Notes: generated by a model from the letters alone, not told the origin. A stretch of DNA of 40,838 bases from Bacillota bacterium (GCA_023420935.1 JAEZUR010000136.1:1-40838), one strand, 5' to 3'. Counted from the stretch's first letter, positions 23,791-32,823 are shown. Numbers and translations: made by a program.

Positions 23791-24045
23791 TTATTTCGCT
23801 CTATCAATAATCTCTACAAGTCTCCATCTTTTATCTTTAGATAAAGGTCTTGTTTCCATAACTTTAACTCTATCACCAATGTTGCATTCATTCTTTTCGT
23901 CATGAGCTTTTAATTTATAAGTTCTCTTAACGATTTTGTTGTAAAGTGGATGTTTTACGTTATCAATTACTGCAACTACGATTGTTTTGTCCATTTTATC
24001 ACTAACTACTTTACCAATACGTGTTTTTCTTAGATTTCTTTCCAC
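23791..24045 (-). CDS. rpsQ: 30S ribosomal protein S17
   Basis: 84 residues from GTG 24045 (MERNLRKTRIGKVVSDKMDKT), with AAAGGAG seven bases upstream; the frame is open 36 bases further without a ribosome site. OB-fold protein that binds 16S helix 11. Confidence 0.96.
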   Translation of the reverse strand: MERNLRKTRIGKVVSDKMDKTIVVAVIDNVKHPLYNKIVKRTYKLKAHDEKNECNIGDRVKVMETRPLSKDKRWRLVEIIDRAK

Positions 24046-24164
24046 AACAATTCTCCTTTCTAAATGAATCTTGGATTCCAATGAACATGTCTTACCGTTC
24101 TATATGAACTTGTTGTACTGTTCCATTAAGTTTCTTGGTTCAAACGAACCCGAACGTTAAATAA

Positions 24165-24374
24165 TTATTTAGCAGCTTTTGCTTTGTCAGTGATCATTGT
24201 TTGAATTCTTGCAATGTTCTTTCTAACATCTTTAATTCTGCTTGTGTTATCTAACTGATTTGTTGCGTTCTGGAATCTTAAATTGAAAAGTTCCTTTTTA
24301 GCAGCTACTAATTCATCATTTAATTCTGCAGCTGATTTTGTTCTTAAATCTTCTACATATTTTTTAATTTTCAC
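24165..24374 (-). CDS. rpmC: 50S ribosomal protein L29
   Basis: 69 residues from GTG 24374 (MKIKKYVEDLRTKSAAELNDEL). This start is preferred because AAGGCGG lies about eight bases upstream; another GTG nine bases earlier overlaps that site. Helical hairpin protein at the exit tunnel. The start overlaps the end of rplP by 11 bases, suggesting translational coupling. The 119-base gap to rpsQ contains GGTTC-AAAC-GAACC. Confidence 0.93.
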   Translation of the reverse strand: MKIKKYVEDLRTKSAAELNDELVAAKKELFNLRFQNATNQLDNTSRIKDVRKNIARIQTMITDKAKAAK

Positions 24375-24801
24375 TGTTGTCACCGCCTTCTAAGTCTGCG
24401 CGAGAAACTACTTTACATTTAACTGGTAATTTATGTGTTGCAAGACGTAATGCTTCTCTTGCTACATCTTCGTTTACACCTGAGATTTCGAACATAACGC
24501 GTCCAGGTTTAACTACAGCTACCCAGTATTCTAATGAGCCTTTTCCGGAACCCATACGTGTTTCAGCTGGTTTATTAGTTACAGGTTTATCTGGGAATAT
24601 CTTAATCCAAACTTGACCACCACGTTTGATATGACGAGTCATAGCAATACGGGCTGCTTCAATTTGGTTTGATTTAATCCATGCTGGCTCCATAGCCACA
24701 ATACCATATTCGCCGTTAGTGATTTTATTGCCTCTTAATGCTTTACCAGCCATAGAACCACGGAATTGTTTACGACGTTTTACTCTTTTAGGCATTAACA
24801 T
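24364..24801 (-). CDS. rplP: 50S ribosomal protein L16
   Basis: 145 residues (MLMPKRVKRRKQFRGSMAGKALRGN). ATG 24801 overlaps the rpsC stop in a TAATG arrangement, with GGGAG nine bases before it. The KIFPDKPVTNKPAETRMGSGKG block contacts A-site tRNA. Confidence 0.97.
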   Translation of the reverse strand: MLMPKRVKRRKQFRGSMAGKALRGNKITNGEYGIVAMEPAWIKSNQIEAARIAMTRHIKRGGQVWIKIFPDKPVTNKPAETRMGSGKGSLEYWVAVVKPGRVMFEISGVNEDVAREALRLATHKLPVKCKVVSRADLEGGDNSEN

Positions 24802-25460
24802 TATTTATCGCTCCCTTCCTTTTTTGGACCTTTCGTTGGAAGTACTTCGCCTTGGTAAATCCATACCTTTACGCCAAGTTTACCATAAGTTGTGTCTGCT
24901 TCTGCAAATCCATAATCAATATTAGCACGTAATGTCTGCAATGGAATAGTTCCTTCGCTGTAGAACTCTGTACGAGCCATATCAGCACCGCCAAGACGTC
25001 CTGCAACAGCAGTTTTAATACCCTTTGCTCCTGTTTTCATTGTTCTTGCCATTGTTGATTTCATCGCTCTTCTGAAGGAAATACGATTTTCAAGTTGGCT
25101 TGCAATGCTTTCAGCTACTAATTGAGCATTATTATCTGGTCTTTTGATTTCTTTGATATCAACCATAACTTTTTTAGTTGTAAATTGAGCTAACTCAGTT
25201 TTTAACTTTTCTATTTCAGCTCCGCCTTTACCGATGATAACACCCGGTTTAGCAGTGAAAATGATAACTTTTACTCTATCAGATGCTCTTTCGATTTCGA
25301 TCTTTGAAACACCTGCACTGTATAATTTTTTCTTAAGATATGTTCTGATTTTGTGGTCTTCTACAAGATTATCGGCAAAATCAGCTTCAGCATACCATCT
25401 TGAGTCCCAATCGTTAATAATTCCGACTCTTAAGCCATGAGGATTAACTTTCTGTCCCAT
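24801..25460 (-). CDS. rpsC: 30S ribosomal protein S3
   Basis: 219 residues. KH type II domain with VIIGKGGAEIEKLK, and the C-terminal domain with GRLGGADMARTEFYSEGTIPLQTLRANIDYG. S3 lines the mRNA entry tunnel. The stop is shared with the rplP start. Confidence 0.97.
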   Translation of the reverse strand: MGQKVNPHGLRVGIINDWDSRWYAEADFADNLVEDHKIRTYLKKKLYSAGVSKIEIERASDRVKVIIFTAKPGVIIGKGGAEIEKLKTELAQFTTKKVMVDIKEIKRPDNNAQLVAESIASQLENRISFRRAMKSTMARTMKTGAKGIKTAVAGRLGGADMARTEFYSEGTIPLQTLRANIDYGFAEADTTYGKLGVKVWIYQGEVLPTKGPKKEGSDK

Positions 25461-25471
25461 TATTGCCCTCC

Positions 25472-25858
25472 TTATCTTTCATTAAGCACTACAGTAATGT
25501 GGCTCATTCTTTTTTCAATTCTATAAGCTCTACCCTGTGCTCTTGGTCTGATTCTCTTCATTGTTGGTCCTTTATTTGCGAAACATTCCTCAATATAAAG
25601 GTTTTCTGGGTTCATACCGTTATTATTTTCAGCATTTGCGATCGCTGATTTTAATAATTTTTCAATTAATTGTGAAGCATATCTTGGGTTGTATGCTAAA
25701 ATACCAAGTGCTGTCTGTACATCCTTGCCTCTGATAGCGTCAAGAACGAAACAAGCTTTTTGAACAGACACTCTAGCGTATGATAACTTCGCAGATGGTC
25801 TAGTATCTCTATTTTCGTTTCTTTCTCTCTTAATCTGGGATCTATGTCCTTTAGCCAT
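25472..25858 (-). CDS. rplV: 50S ribosomal protein L22
   Basis: 128 residues. Extended loop and tail typical of L22 (RPRAQGRAYRIEKRMSHITVVL), which reaches into the exit tunnel at the macrolide site. No resistance-type insertion or deletion is evident by eye. Confidence 0.97.
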   Translation of the reverse strand: MAKGHRSQIKRERNENRDTRPSAKLSYARVSVQKACFVLDAIRGKDVQTALGILAYNPRYASQLIEKLLKSAIANAENNNGMNPENLYIEECFANKGPTMKRIRPRAQGRAYRIEKRMSHITVVLNER

Positions 25859-25905
25859 GGATGAAACCTCCTTTCGAATAATACATCTCTATTTTGTAAC
25901 TCGTC

Positions 25906-26184
25906 TTATCTCTTACCTTTTTTCTCGTCCTTACCATGTCCTCTGTAAGTTCTAGTTGCTACAAATTCACCTAACTTGTGTCCAACCATATCTTCAGTTA
26001 CATAAACAGGTACATGTCTTCTTCCGTCATGAACAGCGATTGTATGACCAACCATCTGTGGGAAGATTGTGGAACGACGTGACCAAGTTTTGATCACTGT
26101 TTTATCGCCTGATTTATTCAAAGCATCTACTTTTTTAAGTAAATGATCATCAGCAAATGGTCCCTTTTTTAATGAACGTGCCAT
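25906..26184 (-). CDS. rpsS: 30S ribosomal protein S19
   Basis: 92 residues (MARSLKKGPFADDHLLKKVD; TIFPQMVGHTIAVHDGRRHVPVYVTEDMVGHKLGEF). Binds 16S rRNA in the 30S head with S13. Confidence 0.97.
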   Translation of the reverse strand: MARSLKKGPFADDHLLKKVDALNKSGDKTVIKTWSRRSTIFPQMVGHTIAVHDGRRHVPVYVTEDMVGHKLGEFVATRTYRGHGKDEKKGKR

Positions 26185-26203
26185 AGGTTTAACCTCCTTA
26201 TTA

Positions 26204-27049
26204 TTACTTACTTAACGCTTTACCGTCTCTTCTTCTTACAATCATCTTATTAGATTTATTGTTTTTCTTTCTTGTCTTTAAGCCAAGAGCAGGTTTACCC
26301 CAAGGAGTAACAGGGCCTGGACGACCGATTCCTGTCTTACCTTCACCACCACCGTGTGGATGGTCATTAGGATTCATAACAGAACCACGAACTGTAGGTC
26401 TGATACCCATGTGACGTTTACGTCCTGCTTTACCGATGTTGATTAATTCATGATCAATGTTTCCTACCTGACCGATTGTTGCTCTACAGATGATTGGAAC
26501 CATTCTCATTTCGCCTGAAGGTAAACGAAGTGTTGCATATTTTCCTTCTTTCGCCATTAACTGTGCTGAGTTACCAGCGGAACGAACTAACTGTCCACCT
26601 TTTCCAGGATACAACTCAATGTTATGAATCTGAGTACCTACTGGAATAAACTGAAGTGGTAAGCAGTTACCTACTCTAATTTCTGCTGTTTCACCATTCA
26701 TTACTTTTTGTCCAACTTTTAAACCGTTAGGAGCAAGAATGTATGCTTTCTCACCATCTGCATAGCAGATTAATGCGATATTAGCTGTTCTGTTTGGATC
26801 GTATTCAACTGTTTTAACAACTGCAACGATACCATCTTTCTTTCTCTTAAAGTCGATGATTCTATATTTTCTTCTAGATCCACCACCATGGTGTCTAACT
26901 GTAATTTTTCCTTGATTATTACGACCTGCTGTTTTCTTTAAAGAAACAACTAATGATTTCTCTGGGCTATCTGTAGTAATTTCAGCGAAATCAGATGAGG
27001 TCATATGTCTTCTGGAAGGTGTATATGGGTTAAACTTTTTAATTCCCAT
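26204..27049 (-). CDS. rplB: 50S ribosomal protein L2
   Basis: 281 residues from ATG 27049 (MGIKKFNPYTPSRRHMT), GGAG eight bases upstream; the frame is open 18 bases further but that start lies on the ribosome site. The conserved peptidyl-transferase-proximal segment MNPNDHPHGGGEGKTGIGRPG with its key His is intact. Confidence 0.97.
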   Translation of the reverse strand: MGIKKFNPYTPSRRHMTSSDFAEITTDSPEKSLVVSLKKTAGRNNQGKITVRHHGGGSRRKYRIIDFKRKKDGIVAVVKTVEYDPNRTANIALICYADGEKAYILAPNGLKVGQKVMNGETAEIRVGNCLPLQFIPVGTQIHNIELYPGKGGQLVRSAGNSAQLMAKEGKYATLRLPSGEMRMVPIICRATIGQVGNIDHELINIGKAGRKRHMGIRPTVRGSVMNPNDHPHGGGEGKTGIGRPGPVTPWGKPALGLKTRKKNNKSNKMIVRRRDGKALSK

Positions 27050-27173
27050 GTTTTGCACTCCTTTCATGCTGCGGTTTTGTTACCGTCAACATTATCTAAT
27101 TTATTCTTCTCGGTTATAAACAACCATATTCTTACTTTCCCCATCTACTGCCATCTGGCTGTGGGTTATTATC

Positions 27174-27473
27174 TTACAGACCTTCGAATACTTCGATATC
27201 TGCACTATCAGCTGTTAACTGAACGATTGCTTTTTTGGACTTAGAAGTTTTACCAACTGTATTTCCACGTCTGCGTTTTTTACCGTCTAAGTTCATAGTG
27301 TTAACGTTAGCAACTTTAGTACCAACGAACATTTTTTCAACAGCTTCTTTGATCTGAGCTTTGTTAGCGCCTGTGTGAACAGAAAATGTGTATTTCTTTT
27401 CACTCATAGCATTCATACTCTTTTCAGTAATAATTGGTTTAAGTATAACATCATAATATTTTAAATCTGCCAT
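27174..27473 (-). CDS. rplW: 50S ribosomal protein L23
   Basis: 99 residues (MADLKYYDVILKPIITEKSM). It forms the exit-tunnel docking site for SRP and trigger factor. The start overlaps the rplD stop by one base (TAATG). A 124-base gap follows before rplB with nothing recognised. Confidence 0.97.
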   Translation of the reverse strand: MADLKYYDVILKPIITEKSMNAMSEKKYTFSVHTGANKAQIKEAVEKMFVGTKVANVNTMNLDGKKRRRGNTVGKTSKSKKAIVQLTADSADIEVFEGL

Positions 27474-28093
27474 TATGCGTACACCTCCTCAATTTTTGCT
27501 ACTGCATCTTTTGTGATAACGATTGTATCATATTTTAAGATGTCGTATACGCTGATTGTATTTGTTATTGCAGTTCTTACTGTAGGAATATTTCTTGCAG
27601 AAAGCACTACATTGTCATTTTTGTCTGCCATAACTACTAATGCTTTGTTAAGCTTTAAGTTATTCATAACAGCTGTCATTTTCTTAGTTTTAACTTCATC
27701 GAAGTTTAACTCATCTAATACGATGAATTTTTCAGAACTTACTTTTGAAGATAAAGCAGAAAGAATTGCTGCAGCTTTTTCTTTTCTATTCATTTTAAAT
27801 GAATAATCTCTTGGCTTTGGAGCAAATACTACTCCACCACCTGTCCATTGAGGTGATCTTGTAGAACCTTGTCTTGCATGACCTGTTCCTTTTTGTCTCC
27901 AAGGTTTTCTTCCACCACCGCTAACTTCCGCACGGGTTTTAGCGCTTTGTGTTCCTTGACGTTTATTTGCAAGTTGTAAAACAACTGCCATGTGAACTAA
28001 ATGTTCATTTATTGGAGCTGCAAATACTGCATCGTTAAGTTCCATAGAACCAACAGCTTTGCCTTCCATATTGTAAACAGATACGTTTGCCAT
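27473..28093 (-). CDS. rplD: 50S ribosomal protein L4
   Basis: 206 residues. The long tunnel loop (QRQGTQSAKTRAEVSGGGRKPWRQKGTGHARQG region) is intact, followed by FVVLDELNFDEVKTK-type C-terminal half. In E. coli L4 represses the S10 operon through the mRNA leader; here a structured leader precedes rpsJ. Confidence 0.97.
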   Translation of the reverse strand: MANVSVYNMEGKAVGSMELNDAVFAAPINEHLVHMAVVLQLANKRQGTQSAKTRAEVSGGGRKPWRQKGTGHARQGSTRSPQWTGGGVVFAPKPRDYSFKMNRKEKAAAILSALSSKVSSEKFIVLDELNFDEVKTKKMTAVMNNLKLNKALVVMADKNDNVVLSARNIPTVRTAITNTISVYDILKYDTIVITKDAVAKIEEVYA

Positions 28094-28117
28094 CTGTGTG
28101 TTCCTCCTTCCTTAAAG

Positions 28118-28750
28118 TTAGTTTGCTTTTACTGATTCTTTTAACATTACCATAGATTTCTTAGGTCCTGGAACAGCACCTTTAACTAAGATAACGTTGT
28201 TTTCCACGTCGATACGAACGATTTCAAGATTCTGGATTGTTACTTTAACAGCACCCATATGTCCTGGCATCTTCTTACCCTTAGCTACTTTACCAGGGCT
28301 AGTTGCGGATCCGTTAGAACCTGCATGTCTGTGGAACTTAGAACCGTGAGCCATAGGTCCTCTGGATTGTCCATGTCTTTTAATAGCGCCTTGGAATCCT
28401 TTACCTTTTGACTTTGCAGTCGCATCAATTTTTTCACCTTCTGCGAAGATATCAACTTTGATTTCCTGTCCAACTGCATATTCTTCAGCATTGTCAAATC
28501 TAAATTCTTTAAGATATCTCTTATTAGCAACACCTGCTTTTGCAAAATGTCCTTTTTTAGGTTTGTTTACTAATACCTCTCTGATATCACCAAAACCAAC
28601 CTGTACTGCACTGTAACCATCATTATCAACTGTTTTAACCTGTGTTACTGCACAAGGTCCAGCCTGTAATACAGTTACTGGAGTTAATACTCCGTCTTCA
28701 TTGAAGATTTGAGTCATTCCGACTTTAGTAGCTAAAATTGCTTTCTTCAT
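28118..28750 (-). CDS. rplC: 50S ribosomal protein L3
   Basis: 210 residues from ATG 28750 (MKKAILATKVGMTQIFNEDG); an upstream in-frame GTG lies inside the AGGAGGTG ribosome site. The central extension GFQGAIKRHGQSRGPMAHGSKFHR reaches the peptidyl transferase centre. Confidence 0.96.
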   Translation of the reverse strand: MKKAILATKVGMTQIFNEDGVLTPVTVLQAGPCAVTQVKTVDNDGYSAVQVGFGDIREVLVNKPKKGHFAKAGVANKRYLKEFRFDNAEEYAVGQEIKVDIFAEGEKIDATAKSKGKGFQGAIKRHGQSRGPMAHGSKFHRHAGSNGSATSPGKVAKGKKMPGHMGAVKVTIQNLEIVRIDVENNVILVKGAVPGPKKSMVMLKESVKAN

Positions 28751-28809
28751 ATTACTATGCACCTCCTGTTTAATCTACAGCGGATCACACATTCCCTTGA
28801 TTCACCCGT

Positions 28810-28847
28810 GAAGAAACGAAGTTTCTTCCAACGCGAACTACGTTCGC
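28810..28847 (-). repeat. Two perfect hairpins, rpsJ-rplC spacer
   Basis: GAAGAAAC/GTTTCTTC (28810-28817, 28821-28828) and GCGAAC/GTTCGC (28833-28838, 28842-28847), both with three-base loops. The spacer is 192 bases, far longer than the usual few tens, and has no other feature I can name. Confidence 0.8.
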
Positions 28848-28942
28848 AATGTGATCATCCTAGATGGTCTAATACCTCGAGTGCAAACTCTTGCTTGAAC
28901 TCTATATCTAAACCCTAAGGACTACTTCTTAATTGATTGTTC

Positions 28943-29260
28943 TTACTTGTTTTTCATCTTGATATCGATGTACACACCAGCTGGCATTTCTAATCTTGAT
29001 AATGCATCAACTGTTTTTTGTGATGGCATAATGATATCGATTAATCTCTTGTGGGTTCTTTGTTCGAACTGCTCTCTAGAATCTTTGTACTTATGAACCG
29101 CTCTAAGAATTGTTACTATTTCTTTCTTAGTAGGCAATGGTACTGGTCCACTCACCTTAGATCCTGTCTTCTTTACAGTTTCGATAATTTTTCCCGCTGA
29201 CTGATCGATTAATTGATGATCATACGCTTTCAGTGTAATTCTCATTACTTGACTTGCCAT
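28943..29260 (-). CDS. rpsJ: 30S ribosomal protein S10
   Basis: 105 residues from ATG 29260 (MASQVMRITLKAYDHQLIDQSA), with AAAGGAGG upstream; the frame is open further but without a ribosome site. S10 is also NusE, the transcription antitermination partner of NusB. It is the first gene of the superoperon and is preceded by a long structured leader. Loop residues around GPVPLPTKKEI are normal. Confidence 0.97.
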   Translation of the reverse strand: MASQVMRITLKAYDHQLIDQSAGKIIETVKKTGSKVSGPVPLPTKKEIVTILRAVHKYKDSREQFEQRTHKRLIDIIMPSQKTVDALSRLEMPAGVYIDIKMKNK

Positions 29261-29529
29261 AAAAAAAGTCGCCTCCTTTTCGCACTTAATTGCAGTACGA
29301 CAAGCGGTGACTGTACACTTACCCGTGTGTATCGCGTTATTATGACGCGAGGACAAACTTATGCTTGCACACCAAATAAATTGGTTACACTAGTTCATCT
29401 GCTCTTCGAGCAGAAATCTTCGATTGTACAGTGACTTGTCGCCAGTTTCATAACTTGACATTCGCTCCACGGAAAACCTACACTCGGAGTGTAGCAACCT
29501 CACGCTTCTACGCTATCAATGTCACAACA
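29261..29529 (-). promoter_or_regulatory. Branched leader RNA of the S10 operon
   Basis: About 269 bases between the predicted start site and rpsJ, no gene. CGACAAG (29298-29304) pairs with CTTGTCG (29435-29441) and CTGTACA (29311-29317) with TGTACAG (29425-29431), a 14-bp closing helix around a small internal loop. It encloses CGCGT/ACGCG (29333-29337, 29345-29349), ACCAA/TTGGT (29371-29375, 29381-29385) and TCTGCTC/GAGCAGA (29398-29404, 29408-29414). Outside lies CTACACT/AGTGTAG (29478-29484, 29488-29494). This is the shape of an autogenous ribosomal-protein leader; the ligand is unknown. Confidence 0.7.
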
Positions 29530-29535
29530 TAAAAC

Positions 29536-29564
29536 ATTATAACTTAAAAAGAAATACTTTGCAA
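29536..29564 (-). promoter_or_regulatory. S10 operon promoter
   Basis: On the minus strand TTGCAA (29559-29564), a 17-base spacer and TATAAT (29536-29541). An AT-rich stretch upstream (AAAAAA/TTTTTT tracts near 29566-29588) may act as an UP element. Predicted start near 29529. Confidence 0.85.
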
Positions 29565-29631
29565 GGCTTTTTTTAATATTTTTTTAATGAATATATTTAT
29601 ACTGAAAAATGAGTTTCTTCCTATATAAATA

Positions 29632-29713
29632 ATGCTCACAATATAGTTTTATTCTTTCATCCAGAAGTCTTCTTCAGACACTAGATTCCAGCTAATAAAT
29701 ATATTGTAAGCAT
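29632..29713. repeat. Long inverted repeat near methyltransferase end
   Basis: ATGCT-c-ACAATATA (29632-29645) pairs with TATATTGT-a-AGCAT (29700-29713), 13 of 14 bases, around 54 bases with an inner GTCT/AGAC hairpin. It lies between the methyltransferase stop and the S10 promoter. No T run makes it a standard terminator; it may be a processed 3' end or small repeat element. Confidence 0.45.
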
Positions 29714-29728
29714 ATCGTTCTTATAATA

Positions 29729-30592
29729 TTAAGAATTTTCCCATCTACCAGATGCGCCACATGGCAAAACCAAACCATTGCTAGAAACAGGTAGCCCTAC
29801 TTCATCTGCTTCCACATGACCTCCATATTTTTTGGTTAACTCCGTTCCAAGCATATAAGAAAGAACCGCAGGCTGAAGACCTGTTGTATAGGAGTTTATC
29901 AAAAAGAAAAGTGGTTTATCAGACAAAACTTGGGTACATAATTGGACAAAAGGATAAATGCTGTCTTCAATCTTCCAAATCTCACCCTTTGGTCCTCTTC
30001 CATAGGAAGGAGGATCCATAATAATTGCATCATATTGATTGCCTCTTCTGATTTCACGTTCTACAAACTTGACACAATCATCTACAATATAGCGAATTGG
30101 AGCATTTTCTAGACCAGATGCTGCTGCATTTTCCTTCGCCCAAGTAACCATCCCCTTGGACGCATCCACATGAGTTACTGTTGCTCCTGCTTTGGCCGCT
30201 GCGACTGTTGCACCGCCTGTATATGCAAATAAATTAAGTACCTTTATAGGTCTGCCTGCTTTTCTGATCTTTTCTCCAAACCATTCCCAATTGGCTGCCT
30301 GTTCCGGAAATAAGCCAGTATGTTTGAAACTGAAAGGCTGTAAGTTAAAAGTTAGATCTTTATAATGAATCTGCCATTGTTTTGGTAGATCAAAAAATTC
30401 CCATTCACCACCACCTTTGTTGCTTCGGTGATAATGTCCATTCATTTTTCTCCAGCCTGTGTGCTCTTTTGGAGTATCCCAAATAACCTGTGGGTCTGGC
30501 CGTACAAGAATATATTTTCCCCATCTTTCTAACTTTTCACCCTTAGACGAATCAATTACTTCATATTCTTTCCAACCATCTGCTATCCACAT
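29729..30592 (-). CDS. Class I SAM-dependent methyltransferase
   Basis: 287 residues. SAM-binding motif I VLNLFAYTGGATVAAAKAGA (about 127-146), acidic residue after strand 2 (THVDASKGM), and motif IV DPPSYGRG. This combination is typical of the RlmI/RlmK-like COG1092 group that methylates 23S rRNA cytosine or guanine. The N-terminal 110 residues are not a PUA domain that I can recognise, so the substrate is uncertain. It is 22 bases after the LacI gene and may be co-transcribed by chance. Confidence 0.8.
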   Translation of the reverse strand: MWIADGWKEYEVIDSSKGEKLERWGKYILVRPDPQVIWDTPKEHTGWRKMNGHYHRSNKGGGEWEFFDLPKQWQIHYKDLTFNLQPFSFKHTGLFPEQAANWEWFGEKIRKAGRPIKVLNLFAYTGGATVAAAKAGATVTHVDASKGMVTWAKENAAASGLENAPIRYIVDDCVKFVEREIRRGNQYDAIIMDPPSYGRGPKGEIWKIEDSIYPFVQLCTQVLSDKPLFFLINSYTTGLQPAVLSYMLGTELTKKYGGHVEADEVGLPVSSNGLVLPCGASGRWENS

Positions 30593-30614
30593 AATTATCT
30601 CACTTTCTAAACTC

Positions 30615-31661
30615 TTACTTTAATATGTTGTTTTTTATTGATGATTCACGAATCATCACTTCTGTATTTATATATATAATTTCATTAGGCAAATCTCTAT
30701 TATTAATACGCCACATTAACTCCTGAACTAGACGACGTCCCATTCTCTGGTTACCAATGTGTACCGTTGATAGTGCAGGTTCAATTAACGCCGTTTCTTC
30801 TTTATTATCAAATCCGGTTACTGCTACATCATTTGGCACAGCTAGTTCCTTATGCTTCAATACCAACATAACGTCTTTGGCAATATCATCATTGGCACAC
30901 ACAATTGCTTCCGGGATATATGGCATTTCTTCTATGGCCGTTAATACCTCTTCTTTGTTATAATACTTACTCTTCACATGTTTAATTGCCGTAATCTGAT
31001 CATCCACTGGTATTCCGGCATCCCAAAGCGCCAAACAATATCCCTTATAACGGTCATATATAGTTTTACAATAACTAATATCTCCAATAAAGCCTATTTT
31101 CTTCATACCTTGTTCTATTAAATGTTCCGTTAATCTTCTTACACTATTTTCACCTTCAAAAACAACTACATCGCCGAATTCTGAAGAATCAGATGTATTC
31201 ACCGGGGAATCCAAGAAAACCAATGGCACTGATTTATTCACGAGCATATTTACATACTCTTTATCAAATACGCTCAACAAAATAATACCACTGATATCTG
31301 ATTGCATATCAATAGGAAGAATTCTTTCTTTTTCATCTTCATTACTTATAAAATTAAATTGAAGTTTACAGTTATTCTTATTCAGTTCATCTGAAATACC
31401 CATTATAATACGATTCCAAAAAGCAGATATTTCCCTTCTCGCTAACACAACTACAGTCTTGCTCTTTTCTACGCTATCTTTTATCTTAAATTCATTCAAG
31501 ACAGAAGGTAACAATTTTGTATACCCCATCTCATAAGCTCTCTTAACTACAACATATCTAGTTTCATATGCAACCGTATCACTATTATTAAGCGCTTTAG
31601 CTACAGTATTTCTAGATAAGTTTAATTCTTTCGCTACATCCTGAATGGTAACCTTCCTCAT
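30615..31661 (-). CDS. LacI-family transcriptional regulator
   Basis: 348 residues. LacI-type helix-turn-helix at the N-terminus (VTIQDVAKELNLSRNTVAKALNN, then the hinge-like region) and a periplasmic-binding-protein-like sensor domain (about 70-345, with VVCANDDIAKDVMLVLK-type and VPNDVAVTGFDNKEE blocks). It should bind a sugar or sugar derivative and repress nearby genes. It lies 31 bases after the SGNH hydrolase, whose promoter carries a palindrome suited to it. Confidence 0.9.
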   Translation of the reverse strand: MRKVTIQDVAKELNLSRNTVAKALNNSDTVAYETRYVVVKRAYEMGYTKLLPSVLNEFKIKDSVEKSKTVVVLARREISAFWNRIIMGISDELNKNNCKLQFNFISNEDEKERILPIDMQSDISGIILLSVFDKEYVNMLVNKSVPLVFLDSPVNTSDSSEFGDVVVFEGENSVRRLTEHLIEQGMKKIGFIGDISYCKTIYDRYKGYCLALWDAGIPVDDQITAIKHVKSKYYNKEEVLTAIEEMPYIPEAIVCANDDIAKDVMLVLKHKELAVPNDVAVTGFDNKEETALIEPALSTVHIGNQRMGRRLVQELMWRINNRDLPNEIIYINTEVMIRESSIKNNILK

Positions 31662-31692
31662 AATACTGCTCCTTCATTATAAATACATATTT

Positions 31693-32823
31693 TTATGCTC
31701 TATCTGCAACTATAACAGAAATCAAATAAAATTCCAAATCACTTTTTTCATCAACCTCAATCACCTTAATCTCAAGGGTGTGTTCTTTCTTAGCTCCATC
31801 CACTAATATGTTCTCAAGGTAGATACAATCCCCCCAAGTTTCATCGAAATTAGCATCCAGACGAATTGCATTTTCTTCATCTCCGTCAACAATGGCTAAT
31901 GCTACTGGCGCAATGTGTTTTATGGTCTTTTTATATTGAATTGAGATCATACTACCAAAGACGGTAAACTTAATGCTATCACCCTTTATTCTTCCAAACC
32001 ATCCATTTTTAAATACATCTGTAATATCTTTTTGGATAGAGGTATCTATAACAAATCCATTTAATTGTGGGCTAATAGTTTTATTCTGAAATCTGATAGA
32101 GTCAAAATAACGATTCTTCGTAATTGGCAACATTGGCATTGTATATTCTACCATGTCACCCTTGCCTTCCAAAACCATATCATAAATATGGTCTAAGAAA
32201 TTACCAACCACTTCAGAAACAAGCTTATGACCTTTATCATTCGGATGAAGATTATCAGGTGTAATATCCTCACATCGGATACGACCAGATTCTACTTCTG
32301 GATATATACTATCCTTAATGCTAACCATTGGAAGATTATAATTTTTGCCTATCTCATTATGAATATCCTGTGCATTTACACCAGTATCATAGAATACACT
32401 ATTTAATATCATGACTGCCGGTTCACTGGAAGAGGTTAATACTTTTCGAATTAAACTTTCATATGTTTCTTTAAACAACAAAGAACTGTTATCATTCACA
32501 CTAAACTCAACCGTTATCACATCTGGCTGATAGGATAACAAATCATCTTCTACTCTAGCTACAGCAAACTGAGATGTGGTTGCACCTATACCAGCATTCA
32601 CATACTTTATTGTACTATCTGGAAAACGTTTTGTCCACCATTCATATACTAAATATGCGTAACAGGTTTGAGGAGTGGAGGAAATGGATCCCATCGTTAT
32701 GGAGCCGCCAAGAAATCCCACCACAATATCTTCTCCCCGTTTTGCACGATTCATTATTTTAGCAATTCTACTCAAGTTACCGTAATCTACAATGCCTTTA
32801 TCTGCTATCTGTTTAAAATTCAT
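31693..32823 (-). CDS. SGNH/GDSL-family hydrolase
   Basis: 376 residues from ATG 32823, with GAGGAG nine bases upstream; no signal peptide, so it is probably cytoplasmic. Block I GFLGGSITMG holds the nucleophile Ser, GIGATTS and FSVNDN give the Gly and Asn of the oxyanion hole, and DNLHPNDKGH gives the Asp-His pair. The last 150 residues form a beta-rich domain. Family members are carbohydrate esterases or lipases. Co-transcription with a LacI regulator suggests deacetylation of imported oligosaccharides; this is inference. Confidence 0.8.
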   Translation of the reverse strand: MNFKQIADKGIVDYGNLSRIAKIMNRAKRGEDIVVGFLGGSITMGSISSTPQTCYAYLVYEWWTKRFPDSTIKYVNAGIGATTSQFAVARVEDDLLSYQPDVITVEFSVNDNSSLLFKETYESLIRKVLTSSSEPAVMILNSVFYDTGVNAQDIHNEIGKNYNLPMVSIKDSIYPEVESGRIRCEDITPDNLHPNDKGHKLVSEVVGNFLDHIYDMVLEGKGDMVEYTMPMLPITKNRYFDSIRFQNKTISPQLNGFVIDTSIQKDITDVFKNGWFGRIKGDSIKFTVFGSMISIQYKKTIKHIAPVALAIVDGDEENAIRLDANFDETWGDCIYLENILVDGAKKEHTLEIKVIEVDEKSDLEFYLISVIVADRA

